Positions 27,570 through 36,578 of a stretch of DNA of 64,000 bases are shown here, one piece after another. Made by a program: the position numbers and the translations under genes. How positions within the stretch are numbered: position 1 is the first letter of the stretch; the number at the start of each line of letters is the position of its first letter. Below the pieces are notes generated by a model. That model did not search any database. It saw only the letters and a program-made list of their open reading frames with translations, and was not told where the DNA came from. Source of the stretch: SCRA01 sp035533275 (lineage in GTDB: Bacteria > Vulcanimicrobiota > Vulcanimicrobiia > Vulcanimicrobiales > SCRA01); assembly GCA_035533275.1 (NCBI GenBank), contig DATLUD010000008.1:185451-249450 (forward strand), in the 5' to 3' direction.

Positions 27570-27821
27570 ATGATCAGATCGACACTCGCGTCGGCCGCAT
27601 TCGCCGTCGCACTCGCCATCGGCGTCATGGGCACTGCCTCGTATGCGCAGAGCCACCACGCCGTCGCCTCGCCGGTAGCGCAGCAACAGACGCCCGACCC
27701 GTGCGCTTCCGGGTCTCCGCAATCCGTGCCGGCGGCCGCCGGCACAGCAGCGTTACAAGGGCCCGTGGCTCAAGCCACGATGGAGCCCAACCCCTGCCCG
27801 TCGACCACACCGGGCTACTAG
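27570..27821 (+). CDS. Small secreted protein, function unknown
   Basis: An 83-aa protein with a clear signal peptide (IRSTLASAAFAVALAIGVMGTASYA, cleavage likely after AYA/ASYAQ). The mature part is about 57 residues, rich in Pro, Ala, Gln and Ser, with just two Cys (in DPCASG and NPCPST), possibly forming a disulfide. GAGGG lies 11 bases before the ATG. A strong hairpin follows the stop, so it is a single-gene unit. I recognise no family. Confidence 0.65.
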   Translation: MIRSTLASAAFAVALAIGVMGTASYAQSHHAVASPVAQQQTPDPCASGSPQSVPAAAGTAALQGPVAQATMEPNPCPSTTPGY

Positions 27822-27827
27822 ACCGGA

Positions 27828-27866
27828 AGGGCTCGGCCGTCTCCATCGGCCGAGCCCTCCTTTTCT
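27828..27866 (+). terminator. Rho-independent terminator
   Basis: A 12-bp perfect stem, AGGGCTCGGCCG (27828-27839) with CGGCCGAGCCCT (27847-27858), loop of 7, followed by CCTTTTCT. It ends the secreted-protein transcript. Its 3' end overlaps the ppdK stop codon on the other strand, so the stem can also stop or protect the ppdK message. Confidence 0.8.
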
Positions 27867-30591
27867 AGTCCTGGTCGGCGCCCTCGCGCTTGCCCCGCTG
27901 GGCCAGCGCCGCCTGCGCGGCGGCGAGCCGCGCGATGGGAACCCGGTACGGCGAACACGAGACGTAGTCGAGGCCAAGCTCGTCGCAGAACGCCACGCTC
28001 GACGGCTCGCCGCCGTGCTCGCCGCAGATGCCGATCTTCATGTTCGCGCGCACGCCGCGTCCCTTGCCGACCGCCATCGCCATCAGCGGGCCCACGCCTT
28101 CGCGATCCAGCACCTGGAAGGGATCGTCCTTGAGGATCTTGAGGCTCAGGTACGCGGGGATGAAGCTGCCCTCGGCATCGTCGCGCGAGTAGCCGAATGT
28201 GGTCTGCGTGAGATCGTTGGTCCCGAACGAGAAGAACTCGGCGACGCCCGCCAACTGATCGGCCACGACGCACGCGCGCGGCAGCTCGATCATCGTGCCC
28301 ACCTGAATCTCGAACGGCTGCACCCCGAGCGCGACGAAGGTCTCGCTTACGGTCTTGCGCGCGCGCTCAGCCGTGAACTCCATCTCGCGCAGGTTTCCGA
28401 CGCCGGGGATCATGATCGCCGGCCTCGCATCCACGCCGCGCCGACGGAGCGCCGCGGCGGCCTCGACCACGGCGCGCACCTGCATCGCATAGATCTCCGG
28501 GTAGACGATGCCCAGGCGGCAGACGCGGAAGCCCAGCATGGGATTCTGCTCGTGAAGCTCGCGCACGCGATGGAGGATGCGCATCTTCTCCGCGTAACGC
28601 GGGTCGCTCTCTCCGTGCGCCATCCGCAACTCGGTGGTTTCCACCAGCAGCTCGTCGTAGGGCGGGAGGAACTCGTGCAGCGGCGGATCGAGCAGGCGGA
28701 TCGTCACGGTGTACGAGGCCATCTCCTCGAGGATGCCCTCGAAGTCCGAGCGCTGCATCGGCAGCAGCAGCTCCAGCGCCTGCGCCCGCGCCTCGGCCGT
28801 GTCCGCCAAGATCATCTCGCGGACGATCGGCAAGCGCCGCTCACCGAAGAACATGTGCTCCGTGCGGCAGAGGCCGATGCCGCGCGCGCCGAGCTCGCGC
28901 GCGCGTCGCGCGTCCTCCGGCGTGTCGGCGTTGGCCCATACCTCGAGGCGACGGGCCTCGTCAGCCCAGCCCAGAAAGCGCGCCAGCCACTCGGGGAGCT
29001 GCGCGGGCGGCGGAATCAGCGGCAGCGCCTGCAGAATCACTTTGCCGTTGCTCCCGTCGATGGTGATGGCATCCCCCTCGCGAAGCGTCCGCCCGTCGAG
29101 GGTGATCGTGCGCGCGCGCTCGTCGATTCGCAGCGCCTCACAGCCCGCCACGCACGGTTTGCCCATGCCGCGCGCAACGACCGCGGCGTGCGAGGTGGCG
29201 CCGCCTTTCGCGGTCAGCACCCCCGCAGCGGCGATCATGCCGTGCACGTCGTCGGGCGCCGTCTCGTCGCGCACCAGCACGACCGTGCGCCCCTCCTTGG
29301 CCCACGCCACGGCGGTGTCCGCGTCCAGCACGAGCGCCCCCGTGGCGGCACCGGGCGAGGCGTTGAGCCCCGTCGCGGCGGCGTCGTAAGACTGGGCGGG
29401 ATCGATGCGCGCGTGGAAGAGCTGATCCAAGCTCGACGCCTCGACCCGGCGCAACGCCTCATCGCGCGAGATCAATCCCTCGCCGACCATGTCGAGCGCG
29501 ACGCGCACGGCCGCCTCGGCGGCGCGCTTGCCGCTGCGCGTCTGGAGCATGTAGAGCTTGCCCCGCTCCACCGTGAACTCCATGTCCTGCATGTCGCGGT
29601 AGTGGCGCTCCAGCTTGTCGGCGATCTCGACGAACTGCCGGTAGACCTCCGGCTGCCTCTGCTCCAACTCGCTGATCGCCATCGGAGTGCGAATGCCCGC
29701 GACCACGTCCTCGCCCTGCGCGTTGGTCAGGTACTCGCCGAAGAGGCGGTGCTCCCCGGTCGACGGGTTACGCGTGAAGGCCACGCCGGTTCCGCTGTCC
29801 TCGCCCATGTTGCCGAAGACCATGGTGACGACGTTGACCGCCGTGCCCCAGCCGTCGGGAATCTTGTTGAACCGCCGGTAGTCGATCGCGCGCTTGGAGT
29901 TCCACGAGTCGAACACCGCCTCGATCGCGCGGAACAGTTGGGCGTGGACGTCTTGCGGGAACGGAGATCCGCTCTGCTGCTGCACCAGGTCCTTGAACTC
30001 GCGGACCACCGCGCGCCAGCCGTCGGCGCTCACCTCGGGATCCGACGCGGCGCCCTCCCGCCGCCTCTGCTCGGCGATGACGTGCTCGAAGCGCTCGCCG
30101 TCGAGCCCCAGCACCACTTTGCCGAACATCTGGACGAAGCGCCGATAGGCGTCCCACGCGAAGCGCGGGTTACCGGTCAGCGAGGCGAGGCCCTCGACGG
30201 TCTCGTCGTTGAGACCGAGGTTCAGAATCGTGTCCATCATCCCCGGCATCGAGACCCGCGCCCCCGAGCGCACGGAGACCAGTAAGGGATCGGCGCGCCC
30301 GCCGAAGCGCTTGCCGGTGCGCTCCTCGAGGATCGCCACGTGCCGGCGAACCTGCTCGTCGAGCCCTGCCGGCAGCTGCGGGCCGTTGGTATAGTACGCC
30401 AGGCAGGCCTCGGTGGTGATGGTGAAGCCATCGGGAACCGGCAGGCCCGCCCGAGTCATCTCGGCCAGTCCCGCCCCCTTGCCGCCCAGCAGGTCCCGCA
30501 TCCCTGCGGAGCCCTCCTCGAAGCGGTAGGTCCACGTCGCACCTACCGTGCGAGCGGCCTTCCCCGCGACGGGCGCCATCAACTTGGCCAT
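27865..30591 (-). CDS. ppdK: Pyruvate, phosphate dikinase
   Basis: Interconverts pyruvate, ATP and phosphate with phosphoenolpyruvate, AMP and pyrophosphate; 908 aa, normal family length. Domains in order: N-terminal ATP-grasp nucleotide-binding part (DLLGGKGAGLAEMTRAGLPVPDGFTIT, VSVRSGARVSMPGMMDTILNLGLN), swivelling phospho-His domain (GGATSHAAVVARGMGKPCVAG, with the catalytic His), and C-terminal PEP/pyruvate TIM barrel (GLCRTEHMFF, GTNDLTQ, GICGEHGGEPSSV). ATG 30591 has GGAGGA 10 bases upstream. It supports gluconeogenesis from amino-acid carbon or pyrophosphate-linked glycolysis. Confidence 0.96.
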   Translation of the reverse strand: MAKLMAPVAGKAARTVGATWTYRFEEGSAGMRDLLGGKGAGLAEMTRAGLPVPDGFTITTEACLAYYTNGPQLPAGLDEQVRRHVAILEERTGKRFGGRADPLLVSVRSGARVSMPGMMDTILNLGLNDETVEGLASLTGNPRFAWDAYRRFVQMFGKVVLGLDGERFEHVIAEQRRREGAASDPEVSADGWRAVVREFKDLVQQQSGSPFPQDVHAQLFRAIEAVFDSWNSKRAIDYRRFNKIPDGWGTAVNVVTMVFGNMGEDSGTGVAFTRNPSTGEHRLFGEYLTNAQGEDVVAGIRTPMAISELEQRQPEVYRQFVEIADKLERHYRDMQDMEFTVERGKLYMLQTRSGKRAAEAAVRVALDMVGEGLISRDEALRRVEASSLDQLFHARIDPAQSYDAAATGLNASPGAATGALVLDADTAVAWAKEGRTVVLVRDETAPDDVHGMIAAAGVLTAKGGATSHAAVVARGMGKPCVAGCEALRIDERARTITLDGRTLREGDAITIDGSNGKVILQALPLIPPPAQLPEWLARFLGWADEARRLEVWANADTPEDARRARELGARGIGLCRTEHMFFGERRLPIVREMILADTAEARAQALELLLPMQRSDFEGILEEMASYTVTIRLLDPPLHEFLPPYDELLVETTELRMAHGESDPRYAEKMRILHRVRELHEQNPMLGFRVCRLGIVYPEIYAMQVRAVVEAAAALRRRGVDARPAIMIPGVGNLREMEFTAERARKTVSETFVALGVQPFEIQVGTMIELPRACVVADQLAGVAEFFSFGTNDLTQTTFGYSRDDAEGSFIPAYLSLKILKDDPFQVLDREGVGPLMAMAVGKGRGVRANMKIGICGEHGGEPSSVAFCDELGLDYVSCSPYRVPIARLAAAQAALAQRGKREGADQD

Positions 30592-30740
30592 CGAGCGATA
30601 TCCTCCGGCATGGACATGGTTTCCGCGATCTTCGAGTTGCGGAGCAAAGTTTCCTTATTACCTTATGCCCGAGGAGATGGGAGCCAAAAGTCCGCCCCCT
30701 CGCGAGGGAGATTCCCCTTTTCGTCCCGGAAAGACCGCGC

Positions 30741-32084
30741 CTAGCCGTCCAACTTGGGAATCAGGACCGCGGCGAGCTGGTCGGCGGCCACTCGGGTCTG
30801 CTCCATCGTGTCGCGGTCGCGCAGCGTCACGGTGCCGTCGTCGAGGCTCTGATAGTCCACGGTGACGCACCACGGCGTCCCGATCTCGTCCTGCCGGCGG
30901 TAGAGCTGCCCGATGTTGCCCTCGTCGTACTGGGTGCGCATCACCCTCCGCAAGGCGTGCTCGATCACGCGCGCCCGCTCCACGAGCTCCGGCTTGTTGC
31001 GCGCCAAGGCGAAGACGGCGGCCTTCACCGGCGCGATCTCGCGGTGGAAGCGCAGCACCACGCGCTCCGCCTCCTTGCCGTTCTGGTCGACGTAGTGCTC
31101 CTTGTCGTACGCGTCGATCAGCAGCGCCAGCGCCGTGCGGTCGACGCCGGCGGAGGCCTCCACCACGATGGGGACGTACTTGGCTTTGTTGGCCTCGTCG
31201 AAGAACGAGAGGTCCTTCCCCGACTCCTTGATGTGCGCCGTGAGGTCGTAGACGCCGCGGTTGGCGATCGACTCCAGCTCCCCCCAACCCCACGGAAACT
31301 CGTACTCGACGTCGGTGAGCGCCTTGGCGTAGTGGGCCAGCTCCTCTTTCGCCAGCTCGCGGAAGCGCACGCGGCTCTCGACCAGATAGCGCCGGTACCA
31401 GCGCATGCGCAGATCCACCCACGTGCGGTACCACTCGTCGTCCGTGCCGTCCGGCGGAACGAAGAACTCCAGCTCCGCCTGCTCGAACTCGCGCGTGCGG
31501 AACGTGAAGTTGCCCGGCGTGATCTCGTTGCGGAACGCTTTGCCGATCTGCGCGATCCCGAACGGCGGCTTGCGGCGCGCCGCCTGCGCCACGTTCTTGA
31601 AATTGACAAAGATGCCCTGAGCCGTCTCCGGGCGCAGCCACACTTGGCTGGCCGTGTCTTCCGCGGGGCCCAAGAAGGTCTTGAGCATGAGGTTGAAGTT
31701 GCGCGGCTCCGTGAGCGAGCCTTTGCTTCCGCAGTCGGGGCACTGCTCCAGCGAGGGCAGGTGGTCGGCGCGGAAGCGGTGCTTGCAGACCTTGCAGTCC
31801 ACCATCATGTCGTGGAAGGTCGCCGCGTGCCCGGAGGCCACCCACGTCTGCGGGTGCATGAGGATGGCGGCATCGAACGGCACCACGTCGTCGCGCAGCT
31901 CCACCACCTCGCGCCACCACGCCTGTTTGACGTTGCGCTTCAGCTCCGCGCCCAACGGACCGTAGTCCCAGACGCCCCCGGCGCCGCCGTAGATCTCGGA
32001 CGACTGGAAGACGAAACCGCGGCGTTTGGCGAGCGCGCTGACTTCGTCGAGCGAGGGCTGGTAGCGTTGCGTCTGGGCGGTCAT
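30741..32084 (-). CDS. glyQS: Glycyl-tRNA synthetase, homodimeric class II type
   Basis: Charges tRNA-Gly, 447 aa, the single-chain alpha2 type related to archaeal and eukaryotic enzymes rather than the alpha2beta2 form. Class II motif 1 lies near the N-terminus (GFVFQSSEIYGGAGGVWDYGPLG). A zinc-ribbon-like insert has CKVCKHRF and CPDCGSK. Motif 2 is IGKAFRNEITPGNFTFRTREFEQAELEFF, and motif 3 is ASAGVDRTALAL. A C-terminal anticodon-binding domain follows (IGQLYRRQDEIGTPWCVTVDYQSL). The start is ATG 32084 because the conserved N-terminus begins there; frames upstream are not conserved. Confidence 0.96.
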   Translation of the reverse strand: MTAQTQRYQPSLDEVSALAKRRGFVFQSSEIYGGAGGVWDYGPLGAELKRNVKQAWWREVVELRDDVVPFDAAILMHPQTWVASGHAATFHDMMVDCKVCKHRFRADHLPSLEQCPDCGSKGSLTEPRNFNLMLKTFLGPAEDTASQVWLRPETAQGIFVNFKNVAQAARRKPPFGIAQIGKAFRNEITPGNFTFRTREFEQAELEFFVPPDGTDDEWYRTWVDLRMRWYRRYLVESRVRFRELAKEELAHYAKALTDVEYEFPWGWGELESIANRGVYDLTAHIKESGKDLSFFDEANKAKYVPIVVEASAGVDRTALALLIDAYDKEHYVDQNGKEAERVVLRFHREIAPVKAAVFALARNKPELVERARVIEHALRRVMRTQYDEGNIGQLYRRQDEIGTPWCVTVDYQSLDDGTVTLRDRDTMEQTRVAADQLAAVLIPKLDG

Positions 32085-32142
32085 AGGCGGGAGAGTTGCG
32101 CTCTCCGCGGCGCTTCCCCCTTGTCGCCTCCGCGAACTCGCG

Positions 32143-33231
32143 CTAGACGGCGGCGACGCGGGGCTGGGTCTGCGCGCGGAGCTGGCCGCACGCCGCGGCG
32201 ATGTCGCGCCCCATCGGATGGCGAATCGTCGAAGGGACCCCGGCGGCGGTGAGCAGCCGCTGGAACGCGGCGATGACGGCACCCTCGGAACCCTGGAACT
32301 CCGCATCCGGCGTGGCGTTGTACGGGATCAGGTTCACGTGGTAGAGGCGCCCCGCCATCAGACGAGCCAACGCCCGGGCGTCTTCCTCGCGATCGTTGAC
32401 GCCGGCCAGCATCAGGTACTCGAAGAAGACCTTCCGTCCGGTCTTCGCGACGTAGCGCGCGCAAGCGTCCATCAGCTCGGCGATCTTCCAGCGGCGGTTG
32501 ACCGGCATGATCGCGTCGCGCTGCTTGTCCGTCGGAGCGTGGAGCGAGATCGCGAGGTTGACCTGAAGACCCTCCTCGGCGAAGCGGTCGATCGCGGGGA
32601 CCTTGCCCACCGTCGAGATCGTGATGTGGCGGTGGCCGAGTCCCAACCCCTTCGGGTCGTTCAGCAGCGCGACGGCACCCATCACGGCGTCGTAGTTTTG
32701 GAACGGCTCTCCCATCCCCATGAAGACGACGTTGGTGATCCGGCGGCCCTGCCGCGCCAGCAGGCGCGCGAAGTAGCGCGCCTGGTCGAAGATCTCGCTC
32801 GCCGTGAGATGGCGGGAGAACCCCCCTTGCCCCGTTGCGCAGAACGCGCACGCGAAAGCGCAACCGGCTTGACAGGAGATGCAGACGGTGTTGCGGTCGC
32901 CACGGTGCTCCATCAGCACGGCTTCGACCTGCTGGCCGTCGTGCAGCGCGAAGAGTCCTTTGGTGGTCTGCCCGTCGCTCGAGCGCTGCACCACCGTCGG
33001 GCTCACCGTGTCGAACGGGAAGCCGCGAGCAGCCAGCTCGTCGCGCAGCCCCCGCGGCAGCACCGTGACGGAGGCGAGGTCGTCGCACAGCTCCTTGGCC
33101 GCGGCACGATAGACCTGCTCCAGCCGGTAACGCTTGAGCCCCAGCTCCCCGGCCAACGCCGCGCCGTCGCGCGAGCCGGCGGCTCGCGCGCGATCGTCCC
33201 ACCAGATGCGCATGGGGTCGCGTTCTTCCAT
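32143..33231 (-). CDS. rlmN: 23S rRNA (adenine-C2) methyltransferase RlmN
   Basis: Radical-SAM enzyme methylating A2503 of 23S rRNA and A37 of some tRNAs; 362 aa. The cluster motif is CAFACAFC (CxxxCxxC). ISCQAGC, FSRHLTASEI, NVVFMGMGEPFQNYD, and LAISLHAP are typical. The C-terminal region carries the methyl-carrying Cys of the RHPMGRDIAAACGQL segment. ATG 33231 starts at the family position. It lies between udg and glyQS on the same strand and could be co-transcribed. Confidence 0.96.
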   Translation of the reverse strand: MEERDPMRIWWDDRARAAGSRDGAALAGELGLKRYRLEQVYRAAAKELCDDLASVTVLPRGLRDELAARGFPFDTVSPTVVQRSSDGQTTKGLFALHDGQQVEAVLMEHRGDRNTVCISCQAGCAFACAFCATGQGGFSRHLTASEIFDQARYFARLLARQGRRITNVVFMGMGEPFQNYDAVMGAVALLNDPKGLGLGHRHITISTVGKVPAIDRFAEEGLQVNLAISLHAPTDKQRDAIMPVNRRWKIAELMDACARYVAKTGRKVFFEYLMLAGVNDREEDARALARLMAGRLYHVNLIPYNATPDAEFQGSEGAVIAAFQRLLTAAGVPSTIRHPMGRDIAAACGQLRAQTQPRVAAV

Positions 33232-33291
33232 AACCGACTCATGGTACCGGAATCGGGGCGGCGCGTCCAGCGAGGCGGCGCCCTCCGGCGC

Positions 33292-33996
33292 TCAGAAGAG
33301 CGTCGTCTGGGCGGGCGCGGAGTCGGGAGGGGCGGGCGGGGCCTCGGACGGCAGTGCGCTTGCCCGCTCGATGTCGTCCAATCGCGCCTTGGCCGCCTTG
33401 AGATCGTCCCAGACCAGCCGTTTGACCTCGCGTTCGCTGCCCCCGGTCTGCCGCAAGACGTATGCGGGGTGGAAGGTCACCATGAGCGGGATCCCATGCG
33501 GACCCTCGTACCAACGGCCGCGCATCTTGGTGATCTGGAACGCGGGGCCCAGGAACGACTTGGCCGCCGGAGCGCCAAGCGCCAGGATCACCTTGGGGCG
33601 GATCAGCGCGATCTGCTCGTCGAGGTAGGGGCGGCAGTTCGCCAGCTCCTCGGGCGTGGGCGCGCGATTGCGCAGCTTGGCGCCCTCCCGGTAGCACGCC
33701 CGGCACTTGACGGTGTTGCAGATGTAGACCTCGTCGCGCTCCAGGCCGATCGCCGCGAGCATCTTCGTCAGCAGCTCGCCGGCACGCCCCACGAAGGGGT
33801 GCCCGGTGCGGTCCTCGGTCTCGCCCGGACCCTCGCCCACGCACATCAGGCGCGCGCAAGGGTCGCCGTCGCCGAAGACGCTCTTGGTGCGCAGGGACCC
33901 GATCTCGCACCGCCGGCACCCCTCGACGGCGCGGGCCAGCGCCGCCAACGTGCGCTCGCGCCGCGCGCGCTCCTCCAACGTCGGCTCGCTCATCAT
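33292..33996 (-). CDS. Uracil-DNA glycosylase, family 4
   Basis: Base-excision-repair enzyme removing uracil from DNA, 234 aa. It has the [4Fe-4S] cysteines of family 4: CRRC near residue 27 and CNTVKCRACY further on. Motif GEGPGETEDRTGHPFVGRAGELL, motif 2 with HPAYVLR. The C-terminus is extended by a Pro/Ala-rich tail ending in QTTLF, a possible sliding-clamp-binding peptide. It starts at ATG 33996, with GGAG 8 bases upstream (another ATG is at 33993). Its start overlaps the stop of a mini-ORF that carries a repeat (see that entry). Confidence 0.93.
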   Translation of the reverse strand: MMSEPTLEERARRERTLAALARAVEGCRRCEIGSLRTKSVFGDGDPCARLMCVGEGPGETEDRTGHPFVGRAGELLTKMLAAIGLERDEVYICNTVKCRACYREGAKLRNRAPTPEELANCRPYLDEQIALIRPKVILALGAPAAKSFLGPAFQITKMRGRWYEGPHGIPLMVTFHPAYVLRQTGGSEREVKRLVWDDLKAAKARLDDIERASALPSEAPPAPPDSAPAQTTLF

Positions 33997-34085
33997 CCCA
34001 CTCGCTCCGCCACGCTCCGCTCGCGGGAGCCCTGCGTAAGTGAAATCTCTCCGGGGGCGCAATTGCGCCAGACGCAATTGCTCAT
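33993..34085 (-). CDS. Mini-ORF linking ybjQ-like and udg genes (repeat-encoded end)
   Basis: A 30-codon frame. It starts at an ATG overlapping the stop of the YbjQ-like gene (ATGA) and ends at a TGA overlapping the udg start (ATGA). It has Cys at positions 4 and 9 and ends RERSVAERVG, translated from the 29-bp repeat at 33997-34025. Another mini-ORF at 49001-49117 has the same construction and also ends RERSVAE. It may be a true short peptide, or a coupling device that lets ribosomes pass from one gene to the next. Coding status is uncertain. Confidence 0.35.
   Translation of the reverse strand: MSNCVWRNCAPGEISLTQGSRERSVAERVG
33997..34025 (-). repeat. 29-bp repeat, copy 1 (udg start region)
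   Basis: It matches 48996-49024 at 26 of 29 positions. Minus-strand reading starts CGCGAGCGGAGCGTGGCGG. It supplies GGAG motifs upstream of the udg start and encodes the end of the mini-ORF. The copy lies immediately upstream of a downstream gene's start in both places. Confidence 0.65.
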
Positions 34086-34417
34086 CTCGGCTCCGGATCC
34101 AGCACGACCGCCTCGCCCACGGCCATCAGCCGCGTGGCCCCCGCCTCGTCGACGGCGTGAAAGCGCACCCCGATCACCCCGTTGGCGCCCATGCGCTCCG
34201 CGCGCTCCAGCAACCGCGCGATCGAGTCGGCGCGCGCGCGCTCGGCGTCCGTGACGAAGTCGTACGGAGCGATGCCCAAGATGGTTCCGATCGAGCGCAT
34301 CGCGTCGCGCAGCAGGTTGTGCGTGCGCGTGGCCTCGCCAAAGGCCGTCCCGCAGCGGCGCACGATGCGGAAGCCGCTGGTCTCGCGCGAGGTCGCGATG
34401 CACTCCGGCTTGATCAT
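34082..34417 (-). CDS. YbjQ-like (UPF0145/DUF74) protein
   Basis: A 111-aa protein of the YbjQ/UPF0145 family. Visible family parts: an ATSRETSGFRIVRRCGTAFGEATR N-terminal strand, and a C-terminal half with ERAERMGANGVIGVRFHAVD, matching the AN AV[IV]G.RF pattern. The function is unproven; YbjQ has been linked to metal binding or membrane trafficking on structural grounds only. ATG 34417 overlaps the glycosyltransferase stop by 4 bases. The order is prfB, glycosyltransferase, ybjQ-like, mini-ORF, udg, all overlapping. Confidence 0.8.
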   Translation of the reverse strand: MIKPECIATSRETSGFRIVRRCGTAFGEATRTHNLLRDAMRSIGTILGIAPYDFVTDAERARADSIARLLERAERMGANGVIGVRFHAVDEAGATRLMAVGEAVVLDPEPR

Positions 34418-35307
34418 CGCCCCAGCGCCCGCCGGATCAGCAGCGCGCCCGCCGCCAGCGGGGCGGCGTAGAGCGCGTAGCGCCCCGCCAGGGCGGCGCA
34501 GAGCGCGTAGTACCAAAGATAGCCGTGGTGCTTCACCCAGTAGAGCCGCCGCCCCGCGCGCTTGTAGCGCTCGACCGCGGCTCGCGACGTGGCCGATCCC
34601 ATGCCTTCGTGCGCGGCCTCGCTCGAGGGGACGAACCACGTCTCGATGCCCGCGTCCGCCGCGCGCTTGCAGAGGTCCACCTCCTCCTGGTAGAGGAAGA
34701 AGCGCTCGTCGAAGGCTCCGACGCGCTCGACGGTGGCGCGCCGGATCGCCATGGCCGCGCCGATCACGATGTCCACGCGCCGCTCGTCGTCGTATCCCCA
34801 GGCGCGCAGCTCGTAGCCGTTGGCGTACTTGCGAAGCGGCGGCAATTCGCCCCACGCGCTCGAGCGCAAGAACGCCCCCACCCACGAGTCGAACTCGCCG
34901 CACGACTCTTGGACGGAGCCGTCGAGGTTGTAGATGCGCGACCCCGCGATCCCCGCTTGGGGACGCCGCGCGAAGAAGTCGATCATCGCCGCCAGGGCCC
35001 CGGGCCGCAACTCGGCGTCGGGATTCAGCAGGTAGTAGACGCCGGCGCCGCTGGCGGCGAACGCGCGATTGCAGCCCGCGCCGAAGCCCAAATTCGCCCC
35101 GTTCTCGACGATGCGGACGCGATCTCCGTAGCGCGCGCGCAACGCCTCGGGCGTGCCATCCTGCGAACCGTTGTCGGAGACCACCAACTCGTAACGCCCG
35201 GGCTCGTCGCGCACCTCGGGAAGGGCGAAGAACGAGTCGATCGCCGTCGTCACGCGCGTCGCGTCGTTCCACGTCACGACGATGACGCAGATCTCGGGAG
35301 CGCTCAC
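34414..35307 (-). CDS. Glycosyltransferase family 2
   Basis: A 297-aa inverting sugar transferase of the rhamnosyltransferase type. GT-A motifs: ICVIVVTWND start, VVSDNGSQDGT, NLGFGAGCNRA, the metal-binding LLNPDAELRPG, and FDERFFLYQEEVDLCKRA. The C-terminus has a hydrophobic stretch (YYALCAALAGRYALYAAPLAAGALLI), so it is probably membrane-attached. It starts with a GTG overlapping the prfB stop (GTGA). Substrates are unknown; the cell wall or lipid-linked sugars are likely given rfbAB elsewhere. Confidence 0.9.
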   Translation of the reverse strand: MSAPEICVIVVTWNDATRVTTAIDSFFALPEVRDEPGRYELVVSDNGSQDGTPEALRARYGDRVRIVENGANLGFGAGCNRAFAASGAGVYYLLNPDAELRPGALAAMIDFFARRPQAGIAGSRIYNLDGSVQESCGEFDSWVGAFLRSSAWGELPPLRKYANGYELRAWGYDDERRVDIVIGAAMAIRRATVERVGAFDERFFLYQEEVDLCKRAADAGIETWFVPSSEAAHEGMGSATSRAAVERYKRAGRRLYWVKHHGYLWYYALCAALAGRYALYAAPLAAGALLIRRALGR

Positions 35308-36417
35308 ACCGCTCCCCCGACGAACCGCTCGCGCTGCTGCAAGTATGGCCAGATGAAGAGGTCGATCTCGCCGTCCAGCACCGCCTGCACGTTGCCCGTC
35401 TCGACGCCGGTGCGGTGATCCTTGACCAGCGAATACGGGTTGAGCACGTAGGAACGGATCTGGCTGCCCCACTCGCTGGAGAGCTTCTGGCCGCGCAGCT
35501 CCGCCATCCTGCGGTCGCGCTCCTCAAGCTCCCGCTGGACCAGCTTGGCGCGCAGGATCGCCATCGCCACGTCGCGGTTCTGCATCTGCGAGCGCTCCTG
35601 CTGGGAGGAGACGATGATGCCCGTCGGCTCGTGGATGATGCGGATGGCCGACTCCGTCTTGTTGACGTACTGCCCGCCCGCGCCGCCGCTCTTGAACGTC
35701 TCGATGCGGATCTCGTCGGGCTTGATCTCGACCTGTCCCTCGCCGGCCTCGAGCTCCGGCACCACGTCGACGCTCGCGAACGCCGTGTGGCGACGGTGGG
35801 CGGCGTCGAACGGCGAGATGCGCACAAGGCGGTGGACTCCGCGCTCGCTCTCGAGCATCCCGTACGCGTTGCGTCCGCGCACGAAGAACGTGGCGCTCTT
35901 GATGCCCGCCTCTTCGGCGGGCGTCTCGTCGCTCAGGTGGACATCGAAGCCCGTGCGCTCCGCCCAGCGGACGTACATGCGCAGGAGCATCTGCGCCCAA
36001 TCCGCGGCGTCGGTTCCCCCCGCTCCCGAGTTGATGGAGACGATGGCCCCGTGATGGTCGTACTCGCGGTCGAAGTTCGCCGCCATCTCCATGCGGTCGA
36101 GCTCCTCGGCGGCTGCGGCCACGTCGCGCCGGGCCTCCGCCTCCGCGCCTTCCTCTCCGCCCATCAGCTCGAGCATCTCCTCGGCCTCGCCGAGCGTCCG
36201 CTCCACGCGGTCGAACGGCTCCGTCTCCCCGCGCAGGTCGGCGATCTGCTTCATCGCCGCTTGGGCCGCGCCGGCGTCCTGCCAGAAGTCCGTGGCTTCC
36301 GCCGCGCGCTCTAGCTCCCGGAGGCGGTCGCGGTTGCCCGCGTCGTCAAAGACGCCCCCGCAGCCGGTCGAGCTGCGCCCGCAGATGGGTGATCTCGGAT
36401 CGAAGTGCCTCGCTCAT
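35304..36417 (-). CDS. prfB: Peptide chain release factor 2, with programmed +1 frameshift
   Basis: Reads UGA and UAA stops, 370 aa after recoding. The start ATG at 36417 opens a 23-codon frame that ends in CTT TGA C (TGA at 36348-36346), preceded by CGGGGG and CGT, the same layout as the classic RF2 site. Shifting +1 at CTT-T leads into GAC and the rest of RF2: FDDAGNRDRLRELERAAEATDFW. The SPF tripeptide that recognises UGA (RISPFDAAHRRH) confirms RF2 rather than RF1. GGAGGQYVN includes the catalytic GGQ. RF2 should tune its own synthesis: low RF2 leads to more frameshifting. It is head-to-head with selD. Confidence 0.95.
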
Positions 36418-36578
36418 GGATGCGCCGTTTCGTCGCGCGGCGGCCTCGCCCTCGCGCCGGCCGCCGCTCCCGTAGGCGGAGCGGGCGGCCGCCCGGGGTC
36501 CGCACGCCGGCCCGAGGGGCCTCGCGCCGCGCCCGGAGAGCGGGTGAGCCGTGCGGCCGGCTGGAAGTACGCGAGCGC
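36418..36578. promoter_or_regulatory. prfB-selD divergent region with a strong hairpin
   Basis: A 161-bp gap between the two start codons. It contains a 12-bp stem, GGCCGCCGCTCC (36459-36470) with GGAGC and GGCGGCC (36478-36490), interrupted by a single bulged G and closed by a 7-base loop. No tRNA-Sec fits. It has to hold both promoters, but boxes are not obvious. A shared regulator is possible. Confidence 0.4.

Noticed and set aside
25605..27722. 705-codon minus-strand frame opposite the HD gene
   Set aside because: Arg/Ala-rich shadow of the HD gene; no family features.
28015..30285. 756-codon plus-strand frame opposite ppdK
   Set aside because: Shadow of a high-GC gene; His/Arg/Leu-rich with no recognisable domain.
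36418..36578. tRNA-Sec gene in the prfB-selD gap
   Set aside because: A strong hairpin is present, but there is no T-loop GTTCGA-type sequence or acceptor stem on either strand.
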